From NCBI RefSeq assembly GCF_900312675.1, contig NZ_OMPC01000009.1, positions 248,001 through 312,000 of the forward strand: a stretch of 64,000 bases of DNA. Reading direction: 5' to 3'. Made by a program: the position numbers and the translations under genes. The notes under the pieces are model-generated. The model did not search any database. It worked only from the letters and a program-made list of their open reading frames with translations, and was not told the DNA's origin. Below are positions 40,793 through 52,684 of this stretch, in pieces; the first letter of the stretch is position 1, and every line of letters begins with the position of its first letter. Source of the stretch: Aliivibrio sp. EL58 (GTDB taxonomy: Bacteria > Pseudomonadota > Gammaproteobacteria > Enterobacterales > Vibrionaceae).

Positions 40793-41620
40793 ATGTCAGT
40801 AAATATTAAAAACGCTGCAGAAATTGAAAAAATGCGCGTTGCCGGCCAATTAGCCGCAGAAGTACTTGAAATGATTGAACCCTTCGTAAAAGCAGGGGTA
40901 ACAACAGAAGAACTTGATCAAATTTGCCACAAGCATATTACTGAAGTACAAGGTGCTATTCCTGCACCACTGAACTACCATGGTTTTCCTAAATCTATTT
41001 GTACCTCAATCAATCACATTGTGTGTCACGGTATTCCAGCAACACAAGATGAGCAATACAATGGTTTTACTAAACCAGCAGTACTAAAAGATGGCGATAT
41101 TCTTAATATCGACATCACAGTAATCAAAGATGGTTACCACGGCGATACTTCAAAAATGTTTTTGATTGGTGACGTTAGCTCTACAGATAAGCGTCTATGC
41201 TTAATTGCACAAGAAAGCCTGTATGTAGGTATGCGTAAAGTAAAACCTGGTGTAAAACTGGGTGAAATTGGTACTGCTATTCAAAAATACATCAAGGGAA
41301 CAACACCAAAATGCTCTATCGTTCGTGATTACTGTGGTCACGGCATTGGTGCAAAATTCCATGAAGAACCACAAGTTGTTCACTACAAAAACAGCGATCG
41401 TACTGTATTAAAAGCAGGCATGACCTTCACTATCGAACCAATGATTAACCTAGGTAAATTTGGTTGTCTTCAAGATGATAACGATGGTTGGACTGTTTAT
41501 ACTGGTGACGGTAAAAATACCGCTCAGTGGGAACATACCATTTTAGTCACTGAAACTGGTTGCGAAGTATTAACCCTTCGCGCAGAGGAAACTATTCCTC
41601 GCCATATGAAAAACAAATAA
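40793..41620 (+). CDS. map: Methionine aminopeptidase, type I
   Basis: 275 residues, about 10 longer than E. coli Map. Removes the initiator Met from nascent proteins. Metal-binding pattern is visible: Asp in NIDITVIKDGYHGDTS, His in DYCGHGIGAKFHEEP, Glu in FTIEPMI and Glu in WEHTILVTE. Divergent from rpsB and upstream of glnD, as in E. coli. A terminator follows the stop. Confidence 0.97.
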   Translation: MSVNIKNAAEIEKMRVAGQLAAEVLEMIEPFVKAGVTTEELDQICHKHITEVQGAIPAPLNYHGFPKSICTSINHIVCHGIPATQDEQYNGFTKPAVLKDGDILNIDITVIKDGYHGDTSKMFLIGDVSSTDKRLCLIAQESLYVGMRKVKPGVKLGEIGTAIQKYIKGTTPKCSIVRDYCGHGIGAKFHEEPQVVHYKNSDRTVLKAGMTFTIEPMINLGKFGCLQDDNDGWTVYTGDGKNTAQWEHTILVTETGCEVLTLRAEETIPRHMKNK

Positions 41621-41630
41621 TAAACATAAA

Positions 41631-41658
41631 CAGAAGGCTTCGGTCTTCTGTTTTTTTT
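41631..41658 (+). terminator. Terminator between map and glnD
   Basis: CAGAAG-GCTTCGGT-CTTCTG followed by T8. Only 17 nt separate its end from the glnD ATG. Confidence 0.88.
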
Positions 41659-41674
41659 ATCAGCAGGGATTGCT

Positions 41675-44296
41675 ATGAAATACACATCGCCTCTTGCTTT
41701 ATCTGATCAGCAACTCACAATTACTGAATTAAAACAGCAACTCACTCTTTTCTCTCAACATCAAACGGATTGCTTTCACCAAAGCCTACTTGTTTCAGAG
41801 TTGGTTCTTCAGCGTGCCACCTATTTCGATCAGTTACTTTCACGTTTATGGCTATTTTTTAAATTTAATGATTCACCTAACTCCTCACTGATTGCTGTTG
41901 GTGGTTATGGCCGTAGTGAGCTTCATCCTCTATCTGATATTGATATCCTTATCTTAACCAGCGATGCCACTAGCGATGATTTTTGTCAAAAAGTCAGTAA
42001 CTTCGTCACGTTACTGTGGGATTTAAAACTAGAAATTGGCCATAGCGTTCGTTCATTATCAGAATGCATAGAGATTGGAAAAAATGATTTAACCGTAGCA
42101 ACCAACCTGCAGGAAGCTCGTTTAATCTGTGGCAATGAAGAACTGGCTCATCAATTAAAATTAAACATTCATTCTGATAGCTTTTGGCCAAGTGAATCTT
42201 TTTATCAAGCCAAAATTGAAGAACAAAAAAAACGCCACCGACGCTATCACGATACGACCTATAATTTAGAACCAGACATAAAATCAAGTCCGGGTGGATT
42301 ACGAGATATTCATACCCTAAGTTGGATTGCTCGACGTCATTTTGGGGCAACTTCTTTACTTGAGATGAGCCAAGCTGGTTTTTTAACCGATGCTGAATAC
42401 CGAGAACTATTAGAATGCCAAGAATTTTTATGGCGGGTAAGGTTTGCTCTGCATATAGAACTAAAACGGTATGACAATCGCCTGACTTTTGGCCATCAAC
42501 CACAAGTTGCTGAGCATTTAGGCTTTATTGGTGAGGGAAATCGTGGTGTTGAGCGCATGATGAAGGAGTTTTATCGAACCCTACGTCGTGTCGCGGAGCT
42601 CAATAGTATGCTTCTGAAAATTTTTGACCTTGCTATTATTAACCAAGGCGAGCAAGAAAAAGCCATTATTATTAATGATGATTTTCAACGGCGTGGTCGG
42701 TTCATTGAAGCAAGAAAACCAGCCTTATTTCAAGCTCGTCCTGACACTATTCTTGATATGTTCTTGCTCATGGCAAATGACTCATCTATTGAAGGCGTTG
42801 CTCCACCAACAATGCGACAACTACGTACGGCTCGCCGACGATTAAATCGTTTTTTATGTGATATACCTGAAGCTCGTGACAAATTCATTCAACTAACACA
42901 GCACCCTAACGCTCTTCATAAAGCCTTTAGCTCTATGCATAAGTTAGGTGTACTTTCAGCCTACTTACCTCAATGGAGTCACATTGTAGGACAGATGCAA
43001 TTTGATTTGTTCCATGCTTATACTGTTGATGAACACAGTATCCGTTTGCTAAAGCATATTAATACATTTTTGGATTCAGAAAATAGACAAAAACACCCCA
43101 TTTGCTGTGAAGTTTATCCAAAGATAATCAAAAAAGAATTATTGATTATTGCCGCCATTTTTCATGATATAGCAAAAGGGCGAGGAGGAGATCACTCTGA
43201 ATTAGGTGCTATTGATGCTTATGAATTCTGTATTACTCATGGGTTATCGAAACCTGAAGCTAATTTAGTCTCTTGGTTAGTTAAGAGTCACTTACTGATG
43301 TCTGTTACCGCTCAACGCCGCGATATTTATGATCCCGACGTTATTACAGAGTTTGCTAAACAGGTTCGAGATGAAGAGCGATTAGATTACTTAGTCTGTC
43401 TGACTGTTGCTGATATTTGTGCAACTAACCCTGATCTTTGGAACAGTTGGAAACGCTCTCTCATTGCCGATTTATACAACGCTACTCAAAGAGCATTACG
43501 TCGAGGATTAGAGAATCCACCCGACATGCGTGATCGTATCCGCCATAATCAATACATGGCTTCAGCGCAATTACGCAGTGAAGGGTTTACTCAATGGGAA
43601 ATTGAAGATTTATGGCGTCGCTTTAAAGCTGATTATTTTTTACGTCATACTCACCAACAAATTGCGTGGCACAGCAGTAATCTGCTTCGCCACTTAGATA
43701 AAAAGTCATCACTAATATTAGTCAGTAAAAATGCAGCTCGTGGTGGTACTGAAATTTTCATTTACAGTAAAGACAAAGCTCACTTATTTGCAACCGTTGC
43801 AGCAGAACTCGATAGACGTAGTATTACCATCTATGACGCTCAGATCATGTCGAGTAAAGATGGCTATGCTCTAGATACCTTCATGGTTCTGGATCAGAAC
43901 GATGAACCAATAGATGAAGAGAGACAACAGCGCTTAATTGAGCAATTGTATGCGGTTGAGCTTGAAACCCAAGAAAGTCACATTAAAACCCGTCGCCCAC
44001 CACGTCAATTACAACATTTTACGGTAAAAACTCGCATGGAGTTCTTACCAACAAAAACTGGTAAGCGTACCTTGATGGAATTTGTTGCCTTAGACACACC
44101 AGGATTATTGGCAACCGTTGGAGCGACTTTTGCACAGCTAGGCGTGAATCTTCATGCCGCAAAAATTACGACTATCGGAGAAAGAGCGGAGGATTTATTT
44201 ATTCTTACCTCTGACATAGGTGGTCGATTAGATGATGAAAAACAAGCTGAACTAAAGGCCGCATTAATTGAGAATGTCGATAATCTAATTAATTGA
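41675..44296 (+). CDS. glnD: Bifunctional uridylyltransferase/uridylyl-removing enzyme GlnD
   Basis: 873 residues. Nucleotidyltransferase motif GGYGRSELHPLSDID at 76-90, a GlnD PII-uridylyltransferase helical region, HD hydrolase domain with H497-D498 (FHDIAKGRGGDH), and two C-terminal ACT domains (about 695-775 and 800-873) that sense glutamine. Adds UMP to GlnB Y51 when glutamine is low and removes it when high. Its substrate GlnB is at 18639-18977. The map terminator just upstream means glnD needs read-through or a promoter within map. Confidence 0.97.
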   Translation: MKYTSPLALSDQQLTITELKQQLTLFSQHQTDCFHQSLLVSELVLQRATYFDQLLSRLWLFFKFNDSPNSSLIAVGGYGRSELHPLSDIDILILTSDATSDDFCQKVSNFVTLLWDLKLEIGHSVRSLSECIEIGKNDLTVATNLQEARLICGNEELAHQLKLNIHSDSFWPSESFYQAKIEEQKKRHRRYHDTTYNLEPDIKSSPGGLRDIHTLSWIARRHFGATSLLEMSQAGFLTDAEYRELLECQEFLWRVRFALHIELKRYDNRLTFGHQPQVAEHLGFIGEGNRGVERMMKEFYRTLRRVAELNSMLLKIFDLAIINQGEQEKAIIINDDFQRRGRFIEARKPALFQARPDTILDMFLLMANDSSIEGVAPPTMRQLRTARRRLNRFLCDIPEARDKFIQLTQHPNALHKAFSSMHKLGVLSAYLPQWSHIVGQMQFDLFHAYTVDEHSIRLLKHINTFLDSENRQKHPICCEVYPKIIKKELLIIAAIFHDIAKGRGGDHSELGAIDAYEFCITHGLSKPEANLVSWLVKSHLLMSVTAQRRDIYDPDVITEFAKQVRDEERLDYLVCLTVADICATNPDLWNSWKRSLIADLYNATQRALRRGLENPPDMRDRIRHNQYMASAQLRSEGFTQWEIEDLWRRFKADYFLRHTHQQIAWHSSNLLRHLDKKSSLILVSKNAARGGTEIFIYSKDKAHLFATVAAELDRRSITIYDAQIMSSKDGYALDTFMVLDQNDEPIDEERQQRLIEQLYAVELETQESHIKTRRPPRQLQHFTVKTRMEFLPTKTGKRTLMEFVALDTPGLLATVGATFAQLGVNLHAAKITTIGERAEDLFILTSDIGGRLDDEKQAELKAALIENVDNLIN

Positions 44297-44423
44297 TATT
44301 TATAAATGAAAGTGAGTGGGTCAACTAAACCGATCCACTCCACAAGTTTTCCGTTCACTATTTGTACTCATCCTTATCTTAGATAAAGATTGAAGCGACA
44401 ACATAATAATAATGGAGTAAATA

Positions 44424-44804
44424 ATGTACCCACACCTAGTTAGTCTTGGAATTACAGAACCTGAAAAAATAGACCGTTACTCTCTACGACAAGAAGCCCA
44501 AAAAGATGTATTAAAAATTTACTTTGGCAAACAAAAAGGCGAATTATTCGCTAAAAGTGTAAAATTTAAATATCCGCGCCAAGTAAAAAATGTCTTAGTT
44601 GATAGTGGTAGTCATCGTTATAAAGAAACCACTGAAATTAATCGTAACCTAACACTAATCATTGATGAGCTTAATAAAATCACACGTCCAGAAAAAGAAA
44701 CACCAGCGGACGTGAAAAAGAAAATCCTTAAAGATCTTCGTCACTTAGAAAAAGTAGTGGCAAGTAAAATTGAAGAAATCGAGCGTGATCTAGATAAACT
44801 TTAA
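44424..44804 (+). CDS. yaeH: DUF3461 family protein (YaeH)
   Basis: 126 residues, closely similar to E. coli Yae[26 protein letters not shown] start, central [12 protein letters not shown], and a charged helical C-terminus ([27 protein letters not shown]). Cytosolic, function unknown. Lies 127 bp after glnD; a hairpin GAGTGG/CCACTC (44313-44339) without U-tract is in the gap. Own terminator at 44823-44855. Confidence 0.9.
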   Translation: MYPHLVSLGITEPEKIDRYSLRQEAQKDVLKIYFGKQKGELFAKSVKFKYPRQVKNVLVDSGSHRYKETTEINRNLTLIIDELNKITRPEKETPADVKKKILKDLRHLEKVVASKIEEIERDLDKL

Positions 44805-44822
44805 AACCGCTTTTTATGTAAT

Positions 44823-44855
44823 AAAAAAATGGACCAATTAAGGTCCATTTTTTAT
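44823..44855. terminator. Bidirectional terminator between yaeH and secF
   Basis: AAAAAATGGACC-AATTAA-GGTCCATTTTTT: perfect 12-bp stem, A- and T-tract flanked. Confidence 0.92.
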
Positions 44856-44878
44856 AAGTAGAATATATACATTACCTA

Positions 44879-45829
44879 TTAAGGCATTTGCTCAAATTCT
44901 TCTTCACCTTCTTTATCGACAGGTGTTGGCATTAGGTGTTCGCGAGTGATGCCTAATTTAAGAGCTAATGCTGATGCTACGTAAATAGAAGAATACGTAC
45001 CAACGGTAATACCCAGTAGTAATGCAAGAGCAAAACCGTGGATCATTGCTCCACCTTGGGTAAACAATGCAATTACAACAAATAAGGTTGTAGCTGAAGT
45101 GATCAGCGTACGACTTAATGTCTGAGTAATTGAATCATTCATAATATCTTCAGGTTCACCCTTACGCATCTTCAAAAAGTTTTCACGGATCCGGTCAAAT
45201 ACAACAATAGTATCATTCAATGAATAACCAACTACCGTTAATAGTGCCGCGATAATCGTCAAATCTACTTCAATTTGTAGGAATGAAAAAATACCTAGTG
45301 TAATGATAATATCGTGAGCCAGTGCTAATACTGCACCTGCTGCAAGACGCCATTGGAAACGTATCGAAACGTAAGCCAAGATACACAATAAAGAAACAAG
45401 AATAGCTAAACCACCTGCTTCAGTTAGTTCATCCCCTACATTAGGGCCAACAAACTCAATACGACGCATTTCAACTTGATCACCTGTGCCTTCTTTAATT
45501 GCACTGATAATCTGGTTACCTAATTCTTCCCCTTTAATCCCTTCACGAGGTTGAAGACGAACAATAACATCACGTGCAGTACCGAAGTTTTGTACTGTTG
45601 CATCACCAAAGCCTTTTGCTTCTAGTGCACCACGAATATCTGTTAATTGAGCAGGTTGTTCAAAACCCACTTCAATTAATGTACCACCCGTAAAATCTAA
45701 GCCCCAGTTCAACCACTTTGTTGATAGAGTAGCAATTGACGCTACAATCATCAGCATAGAGAAGAAAAAGGCAGGCTTAGACCAACGCATGAAGTCGATG
45801 GTTTTCTCTGCTTTCATTATTTGAAACAT
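44879..45829 (-). CDS. secF: Protein translocase subunit SecF
   Basis: 316 residues; six membrane segments with a periplasmic P1-like loop. Motifs: GLDFTGGTLIEVGF near the N-terminus and VGYSLNDTIVVFDRIREN in the RND-like C-terminal half. With SecD uses the proton gradient to complete Sec-dependent export. 13 bp after secD, last gene of the queA-tgt-yajC-secD-secF cluster. C-terminal tail acidic (DKEGEEEFEQMP). Confidence 0.97.
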   Translation of the reverse strand: MFQIMKAEKTIDFMRWSKPAFFFSMLMIVASIATLSTKWLNWGLDFTGGTLIEVGFEQPAQLTDIRGALEAKGFGDATVQNFGTARDVIVRLQPREGIKGEELGNQIISAIKEGTGDQVEMRRIEFVGPNVGDELTEAGGLAILVSLLCILAYVSIRFQWRLAAGAVLALAHDIIITLGIFSFLQIEVDLTIIAALLTVVGYSLNDTIVVFDRIRENFLKMRKGEPEDIMNDSITQTLSRTLITSATTLFVVIALFTQGGAMIHGFALALLLGITVGTYSSIYVASALALKLGITREHLMPTPVDKEGEEEFEQMP

Positions 45830-45842
45830 GACAAATATTCCC

Positions 45843-47699
45843 TTAGATCGACAGTTTGTCTACGCGCTTGCCGCCGTAAACTAAGTTAATAATACAACGA
45901 GTACCTACAATCGCAGTAAACATTGAAGTCAAAATACCAATAGACAGCGTTACCGCGAAGCCTTTGATTGCACCAGTACCAACAGCAAATAGAATAATCG
46001 CGGTAATTAACGTTGTAATGTTTGCATCGGCAATCGTACTGAATGCATTCGCGTAACCTTGATGAATGGCTTGCTGTGGATTACGTCCGTCTTTTAACTC
46101 TTCACGAATACGTTCAAAGATAAGTACGTTTGCATCTACCGCCATACCTACGGTTAATACGATACCAGCAATACCCGGTAACGTCATTGTGGCACCTGGA
46201 ATCATCGACATAACACCAATAATTAATACTAAGTTAGCAGCAAGTGCTAAATTAGCAACCAGACCAAAGCCACGGTAGTAGACAAGAGTAAACAGCATTA
46301 CTGCAATCATACCCCAGATACACGCTTGAATACCCATATCGATATTTTGTTGACCCATAGATGGACCAATCGTACGCTCTTCAACAATCGAGATTGGCGC
46401 AATTAGTGCACCTGCACGAAGTAGTAAAGCAAGGTTATGAGCTTCTGCTTGAGAGTCAATTCCCGTAATACGGAAACTACGACCCAATGCAGACTGAATC
46501 GTTGCTTGGTTAATTACTTCTTCTGTTTTAGAAAGAATTACTCGACCTTCAGGTGTACGACGACCGCTGTCTTTATACTCTGTAAATACCGTTGCCATTA
46601 GCTTGCCGATATTTTTACGAGAGAACGCAGTCATCTTACTACCACCTTCACTGTCTAGTGAGATGTTAACTTGTGGACGACCGTATTCATCAGCACTTGA
46701 GCTTGCATCTGTGATGCTCGCACCGCCAAGAATAATACGTTTCTTCAGGACAACTGGACGACCATTACGATCTTCTTTAATTTCGCTACCTGCTGGTGCT
46801 CGACCATTTGCAGCCGCGGCTAAATCAGCTCGATCATCCACTTCACGGAATTCAAGAGTTGCCGTCGCGCCTAAAATTTCTTTCGCACGAGCCGTATCTT
46901 GAACACCCGGTAATTCAACTACAATACGACTAGCGCCTTGACGTTGAACAAGAGGTTCAGCAACACCAAGTTCATTAACACGGTTACGAATAATTGTAAT
47001 GTTTTGCTCAACCGCGTAGTTACGAATTTCTTGTAAACGTTGTTCTGTGTACTTAGCAACTAATTTGTATTGGCCATTTGATTCAGATTCAACAAATGTC
47101 ATATCACGATGGATATCAGACAATACTTTTTTAGCTTCAGCTAACTGCTCTTCGTTACGAAGAACGACTTCAACTGCATCTTTACCTGACTCACGAATAG
47201 CACGGTAACGAACTTTTGCTTCACGTAAATCAGTGCGGAAGGACTCTTGCTGTTGACCAATAAGCTTACTCATTGCCGCGTCCATATCCACTTCCATTAA
47301 GAAGTGAACACCACCACGTAAATCAAGACCTAGCTTCATTGGAGCTGCACCAATAGAAGTTAGCCAATCAGGAGTTAATGCTGCAAGGTTTAGTGCCACT
47401 ACGTAATCTTTACCTAGTGATTGATTGATAATATCTCGAGCACTGATTTGAGAATCAGTATCACTAAATCGAACAAGTACACTGCCGTTTTCAAATGCAA
47501 TAGACTTATAGGCAATATTATTGTTTTTTAAATTTTCAGCGACAACATCCAGCGTAGAGGTCTGAACCTCAGTACCACGGCTACCCGTGATTTGAACGGC
47601 TGGATCTTCACCATAGAGGTTTGGAAGTGCGTATAACGCGGCAATAAGTAGTACTGAGACTACCATCAAGTACTTCCATAAAGGGGAACGGTTTAACAC
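45843..47699 (-). CDS. secD: Protein translocase subunit SecD
   Basis: 618 residues, E. coli length 615. One N-terminal membrane segment, a large periplasmic region (about 35-440, with [16 protein letters not shown]) and five further segments; [19 protein letters not shown] is the RND signature. Forms SecDF with the next gene. A hairpin attenuator lies between yajC and secD. Confidence 0.97.
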   Translation of the reverse strand: MLNRSPLWKYLMVVSVLLIAALYALPNLYGEDPAVQITGSRGTEVQTSTLDVVAENLKNNNIAYKSIAFENGSVLVRFSDTDSQISARDIINQSLGKDYVVALNLAALTPDWLTSIGAAPMKLGLDLRGGVHFLMEVDMDAAMSKLIGQQQESFRTDLREAKVRYRAIRESGKDAVEVVLRNEEQLAEAKKVLSDIHRDMTFVESESNGQYKLVAKYTEQRLQEIRNYAVEQNITIIRNRVNELGVAEPLVQRQGASRIVVELPGVQDTARAKEILGATATLEFREVDDRADLAAAANGRAPAGSEIKEDRNGRPVVLKKRIILGGASITDASSSADEYGRPQVNISLDSEGGSKMTAFSRKNIGKLMATVFTEYKDSGRRTPEGRVILSKTEEVINQATIQSALGRSFRITGIDSQAEAHNLALLLRAGALIAPISIVEERTIGPSMGQQNIDMGIQACIWGMIAVMLFTLVYYRGFGLVANLALAANLVLIIGVMSMIPGATMTLPGIAGIVLTVGMAVDANVLIFERIREELKDGRNPQQAIHQGYANAFSTIADANITTLITAIILFAVGTGAIKGFAVTLSIGILTSMFTAIVGTRCIINLVYGGKRVDKLSI

Positions 47700-47713
47700 A
47701 GCGATGTCCTTAA

Positions 47714-47747
47714 TGAAAAATACCCCCTAACCGAAATTAGAGGGTAC
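47714..47747 (-). terminator. Attenuator-like hairpin between yajC and secD
   Basis: Minus-strand TACCCTCTAA-TTTCGG-TTAGGGGGTA (one G.U) followed by TTTTTC. Probably partial, as secDF needs expression. Confidence 0.7.
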
Positions 47748-47752
47748 AGTTT

Positions 47753-48085
47753 TTATAGTGATTTCAGAGTGCCTTTTGGCAGAACCGCTGAAACAAAATC
47801 CTTCTTAATAGTTACTTCGTTATTTGCGTTAAGCTCAATCACGATGTAATCATTTTCTTCAGATGCTTTAGTAATTTTACCTACTAAACCGCCTGCAGTA
47901 AGAACTTCATCACCTTTGCCCATAGAAGACATTAAGTTTTTGTGTTCTTTTTGACGTTTCGCTTGTGGGCGATAAATCATAAAGTAGAAGATAACTGCAA
48001 ACATACCAAGCATGATAAACATTTGCATACCACCGCCTTGTGGCGCTGCTTCACCAGCTGCATGAGCCTGAGAGAAAAAATTCAT
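47753..48085 (-). CDS. yajC: Preprotein translocase accessory subunit YajC
   Basis: 110 residues, one membrane segment (about 20-39, MFIMLGMFAVIFYFMIYRPQ) and a cytoplasmic beta-rich domain with MGKGDEVLTAGGLVGKI. Member of the holo-translocon with SecDF. Between tgt and secD, the conserved order. Confidence 0.96.
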   Translation of the reverse strand: MNFFSQAHAAGEAAPQGGGMQMFIMLGMFAVIFYFMIYRPQAKRQKEHKNLMSSMGKGDEVLTAGGLVGKITKASEENDYIVIELNANNEVTIKKDFVSAVLPKGTLKSL

Positions 48086-48180
48086 TTAATAACGTCCTCG
48101 TTAATCTAGTTTCTAATTTCCGGTTTCTAAAATGTGACCATACACATATCCCTTTAGATATATGGGTGATAACTCTGTTT

Positions 48181-49504
<1,324 letters not shown>

Positions 49505-50557
49505 TTACGCCGTTTTCTTCGTAATGAACATCGCATCACCGTAACTAAAGAAACGGTATTGATTATTTACCGCTTGATCATACGCCTTCATGGTATTTTC
49601 ATAACCCGCAAAAGCACTTACAAGCATAATCAAAGTAGACTCAGGTAGATGGAAGTTTGTTACCAATGCATCCACAACTTGGAATTCGTAACCTGGGTAG
49701 ATAAAAATTTCAGTGTCATCAAAAAATGGCGCTAACTCTGTACCTTGTTTTAACGCATGTTGCGCCGCACTTTCAAGTGAGCGAACCGAAGTCGTACCAA
49801 CAGAAATAACACGACCACCACGAGCTTTGGTTGCTTTAATGGCATCAACTACTTCTTGAGAAACTTCCGCATATTCAGAATGCATGTGATGTTCTAAAAT
49901 ATTATCAACACGAACAGGTTGGAATGTACCCGCGCCAACATGAAGCGTAACGTAGGCAAATTCTACGCCTTTTGCGTTCATTTTTTCTAGAATCTCTGTA
50001 TCAAAGTGTAAACCAGCGGTTGGGGCTGCAACAGCTCCCGGTTTTTCGTTATAAACCGTTTGGTAACGCTCTTTATCTGCATCTTCATCTGGACGGTCGA
50101 TATAAGGCGGTAATGGCATGTGACCAATTTCATCTAAAATATCTAATACTTTCTTTTCAGAAGTAAAACGAATTTCAAATAAAGTATCATGGCGGGCAAC
50201 CATTTCTGCTTCATACTCTTGATTCTCGCCTAACCACAGTTGATTACCTGGCTTTGGTGATTTAGAGCAACGTACGTGGGCTAACACTGAATGCTCATCT
50301 AGAACACGCTCAACCAACACTTCTAGTTTACCGCCAGAGGCTTTAACACCAAACATACGAGCAGGAATAACACGCGTATTGTTGAATACAACAAGATCAC
50401 CACTCTGTACTAAATCCAGTACATCAGTAAACTGACCATCATGTAATTCACCACTATTACCATTCATTTGTAATAGGCGACTTGCCGTACGCTCAGGTTG
50501 AGGGTAACGCGCAATAAGTTCATCGGGTAATTCAAAATGGAAATCGGATACTTGCAT
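49505..50557 (-). CDS. queA: S-adenosylmethionine:tRNA ribosyltransferase-isomerase
   Basis: 350 residues. Starts [20 protein letters not shown]; contains [34 protein letters not shown]-like [13 protein letters not shown] and [17 protein letters not shown]. Uses SAM to convert preQ1-tRNA to epoxyqueuosine-tRNA. First gene of the queA-tgt-yajC-secDF cluster; divergent from the CBS-domain gene. Confidence 0.97.
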   Translation of the reverse strand: MQVSDFHFELPDELIARYPQPERTASRLLQMNGNSGELHDGQFTDVLDLVQSGDLVVFNNTRVIPARMFGVKASGGKLEVLVERVLDEHSVLAHVRCSKSPKPGNQLWLGENQEYEAEMVARHDTLFEIRFTSEKKVLDILDEIGHMPLPPYIDRPDEDADKERYQTVYNEKPGAVAAPTAGLHFDTEILEKMNAKGVEFAYVTLHVGAGTFQPVRVDNILEHHMHSEYAEVSQEVVDAIKATKARGGRVISVGTTSVRSLESAAQHALKQGTELAPFFDDTEIFIYPGYEFQVVDALVTNFHLPESTLIMLVSAFAGYENTMKAYDQAVNNQYRFFSYGDAMFITKKTA

Positions 50558-50801
50558 GGTTTACTTCTTCATCAAAAATGGCAGACAGAGTAGTATATTC
50601 ACGCGAAGAGCAATAGCAAGGGATGAAGCAATATACCTCTCAAATTTTCAATAAATATACACTTTGCAGATTGAAATTGACTTTAAACAGAGAAAGTCCC
50701 ATCAATATTTTTGTCTCTTCAAAAAATCTAGCCAGCTCGCACTTTTTTCTTTCATCTGCCTCTATATTTACTAAAGGATACATAAATCAGCAGGAGCAAT
50801 T

Positions 50802-51245
50802 ATGTTCACCATTAGCGACTTGATGACAACTCATCCTCATACTCTGCTTCGTTCTAATTCTTTAGAAGATGCCAAAGCATTAATGGACGAGCACGGTATT
50901 AGGCACGTACCTATTGTAGATACAGATCACTCATTGATTGGATTAGTCACTCAACGAGATTTATTAGCAGCTCAGACATCATGTTTAGAAAAGCCCACCT
51001 TCGAAGATATCTCCACTCTCGATATTCCACTCAATGCAATCATGCATGAAAATATCATGAGTATTTCTCCACACGGAGGATTAAAATCAGCGGCAGTATT
51101 CATGCAAAAACACAAAGTAGGTTGCTTGCCAGTTGTTGATCATGGGAAGTTGGTAGGAATAATTACAGACTCAGATTTTGTTACCATTGCGATTAATCTA
51201 TTAGAGTTGCAAGAGGAAGTCGATCCGATGGAGATCGATGAATAG
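50802..51245 (+). CDS. Two-CBS-domain protein
   Basis: 147 residues made of a CBS pair: first from about 1 to 60 (TISDLMTTHPHTLLRSNSLE ... GLVTQRDLLA), second from about 75 to 135 (IMHENIMSISPHGGL ... VGIITDSDFV). CBS pairs bind adenosyl ligands such as AMP, ATP or SAM. No effector domain is attached, so it may act as a stand-alone regulator of a partner. Strong AGGAGC ribosome site. It faces aceA but nothing shows a functional link. Confidence 0.88.
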   Translation: MFTISDLMTTHPHTLLRSNSLEDAKALMDEHGIRHVPIVDTDHSLIGLVTQRDLLAAQTSCLEKPTFEDISTLDIPLNAIMHENIMSISPHGGLKSAAVFMQKHKVGCLPVVDHGKLVGIITDSDFVTIAINLLELQEEVDPMEIDE

Positions 51246-51260
51246 CAATAATTAACAGAC

Positions 51261-51288
51261 AAAAAGAAAGGGAGACTCCATTCTCCCT
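51261..51288 (-). terminator. aceA terminator
   Basis: Minus-strand AGGGAGA-ATGGAG-TCTCCCT followed by TTCTTTTTG, about 55 nt after the aceA stop. Confidence 0.75.
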
Positions 51289-51341
51289 AAAACGTGATAA
51301 TACGACTCTTTTTTATTATGTGGATATGGGGTTAGTATTAA

Positions 51342-52670
51342 TTAAGCGTTGGTTTTAAATTGCTCTTCTTCTGTTGAGCCTGTTAGTGCGGTCACTGATG
51401 AATTTCCACCTTGAATGGTATTGGTCATAATATCAAAATACCCCGTACCTACTTCTTGTTGGTGCGCCACAAAAGTATAGCCCTTCGATGCCGCTTCAAA
51501 CTCTTTACGTTGAACCATTTCAACATAATGACGCATTCCCTCACCTTGTGCATAAGAGTGCGCTAGTTCAAACATGTTAAACCACATGTTATGAATACCC
51601 GCAAGCGTAATGAACTGGTATTTATACCCCATGTCTGCCAGCTCTTGTTGGAACTTAGCAATGGTTTCTGAATCTAGGTTTTTTTCCCAGTTAAACGATG
51701 GTGAACAGTTATAGGCTAATAGCTGATCCGGGTATTCTGCATGAATAGCCTCTGCAAACTTACGAGCTTCTTCTAAACATGGCGTTGCGGTTTCACACCA
51801 TACCAAATCAGCATAAGGTGAATACGCCAGACCACGAGAGATAGCTTGGTCAATACCTGCGGTTACTTTGTAGAAACCTTCAGCAGAGCGCTCGCCTTCA
51901 ATAAATTCTTGATCATACGGATCACAATCAGAGGTCAGCAGATCTGCGGCATTAGCATCGGTTCTTGCAATAACCAATGTTGTTGTGCCTGCTACATCGG
52001 CAGCAAGTCGTGCTGCTACCAGTTTTTGAACCGCTTCTTGAGTTGGAACTAATACTTTCCCCCCCATGTGACCACATTTTTTCACTGACGCTAGCTGATC
52101 TTCAAAGTGAACCCCTGCCGCACCTGATTCAATCATATTACGCATCAACTCATAACCATTTAACACGCCACCAAAACCGGCTTCTGCATCGGCAACAATC
52201 GGTAGGAAGTAATCAATGCCCTCTTCTGGCGTTGTACCATTTGACCATTGAATCTGATCTGCTCGGCGAAAAGCATTATTAATACGTTTAACTACCGAAG
52301 GTACTGAATCTACAGGATAAAGAGATTGATCAGGATACATGGTCGATGCGGTATTGTTATCTGCGGCAACCTGCCAACCAGAAAGATAAATAGCTTCAAT
52401 TCCGGCTTTTGCTTGTTGGACTGCTTGCCCACCCGTTAGCGCACCAAGACAGTTCACATAGCCTTTTTTAGATGTGCCATTCACTAGTTCCCATAATCTA
52501 TCTGCCCCTTTTTGAGCAATCGTATTTTCTGGTGCAAATGAACCTCGAAGGTTGATCACCTCTTCAGCTGTGTAAGGACGAGTTACGCCATCCCAACGTG
52601 GGTTTTCTGCCCAATCTTTTTCTAGTGCATCAATTTGTTGTTGGCGAGTTTGCGGTTTAAATGTAGTCAT
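51342..52670 (-). CDS. aceA: Isocitrate lyase
   Basis: 442 residues (E. coli 434). Splits isocitrate into succinate and glyoxylate, the entry to the glyoxylate bypass. Active-site motif KKCGHMGGK near residues 197-205 with the catalytic Cys; [19 protein letters not shown] and YNCSPSFNW are also visible. 14 bp after aceB, one operon. No isocitrate dehydrogenase kinase gene (aceK) follows, unlike E. coli aceBAK. Confidence 0.97.
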   Translation of the reverse strand: MTTFKPQTRQQQIDALEKDWAENPRWDGVTRPYTAEEVINLRGSFAPENTIAQKGADRLWELVNGTSKKGYVNCLGALTGGQAVQQAKAGIEAIYLSGWQVAADNNTASTMYPDQSLYPVDSVPSVVKRINNAFRRADQIQWSNGTTPEEGIDYFLPIVADAEAGFGGVLNGYELMRNMIESGAAGVHFEDQLASVKKCGHMGGKVLVPTQEAVQKLVAARLAADVAGTTTLVIARTDANAADLLTSDCDPYDQEFIEGERSAEGFYKVTAGIDQAISRGLAYSPYADLVWCETATPCLEEARKFAEAIHAEYPDQLLAYNCSPSFNWEKNLDSETIAKFQQELADMGYKYQFITLAGIHNMWFNMFELAHSYAQGEGMRHYVEMVQRKEFEAASKGYTFVAHQQEVGTGYFDIMTNTIQGGNSSVTALTGSTEEEQFKTNA

Positions 52671-52684
52671 AATAGTTCCCTCTC

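Noticed and set aside
42006-42503. 165-codon antisense frame inside glnD
   Set aside because: Antisense to the highly conserved nucleotidyltransferase domain; no start signals and no family resemblance.
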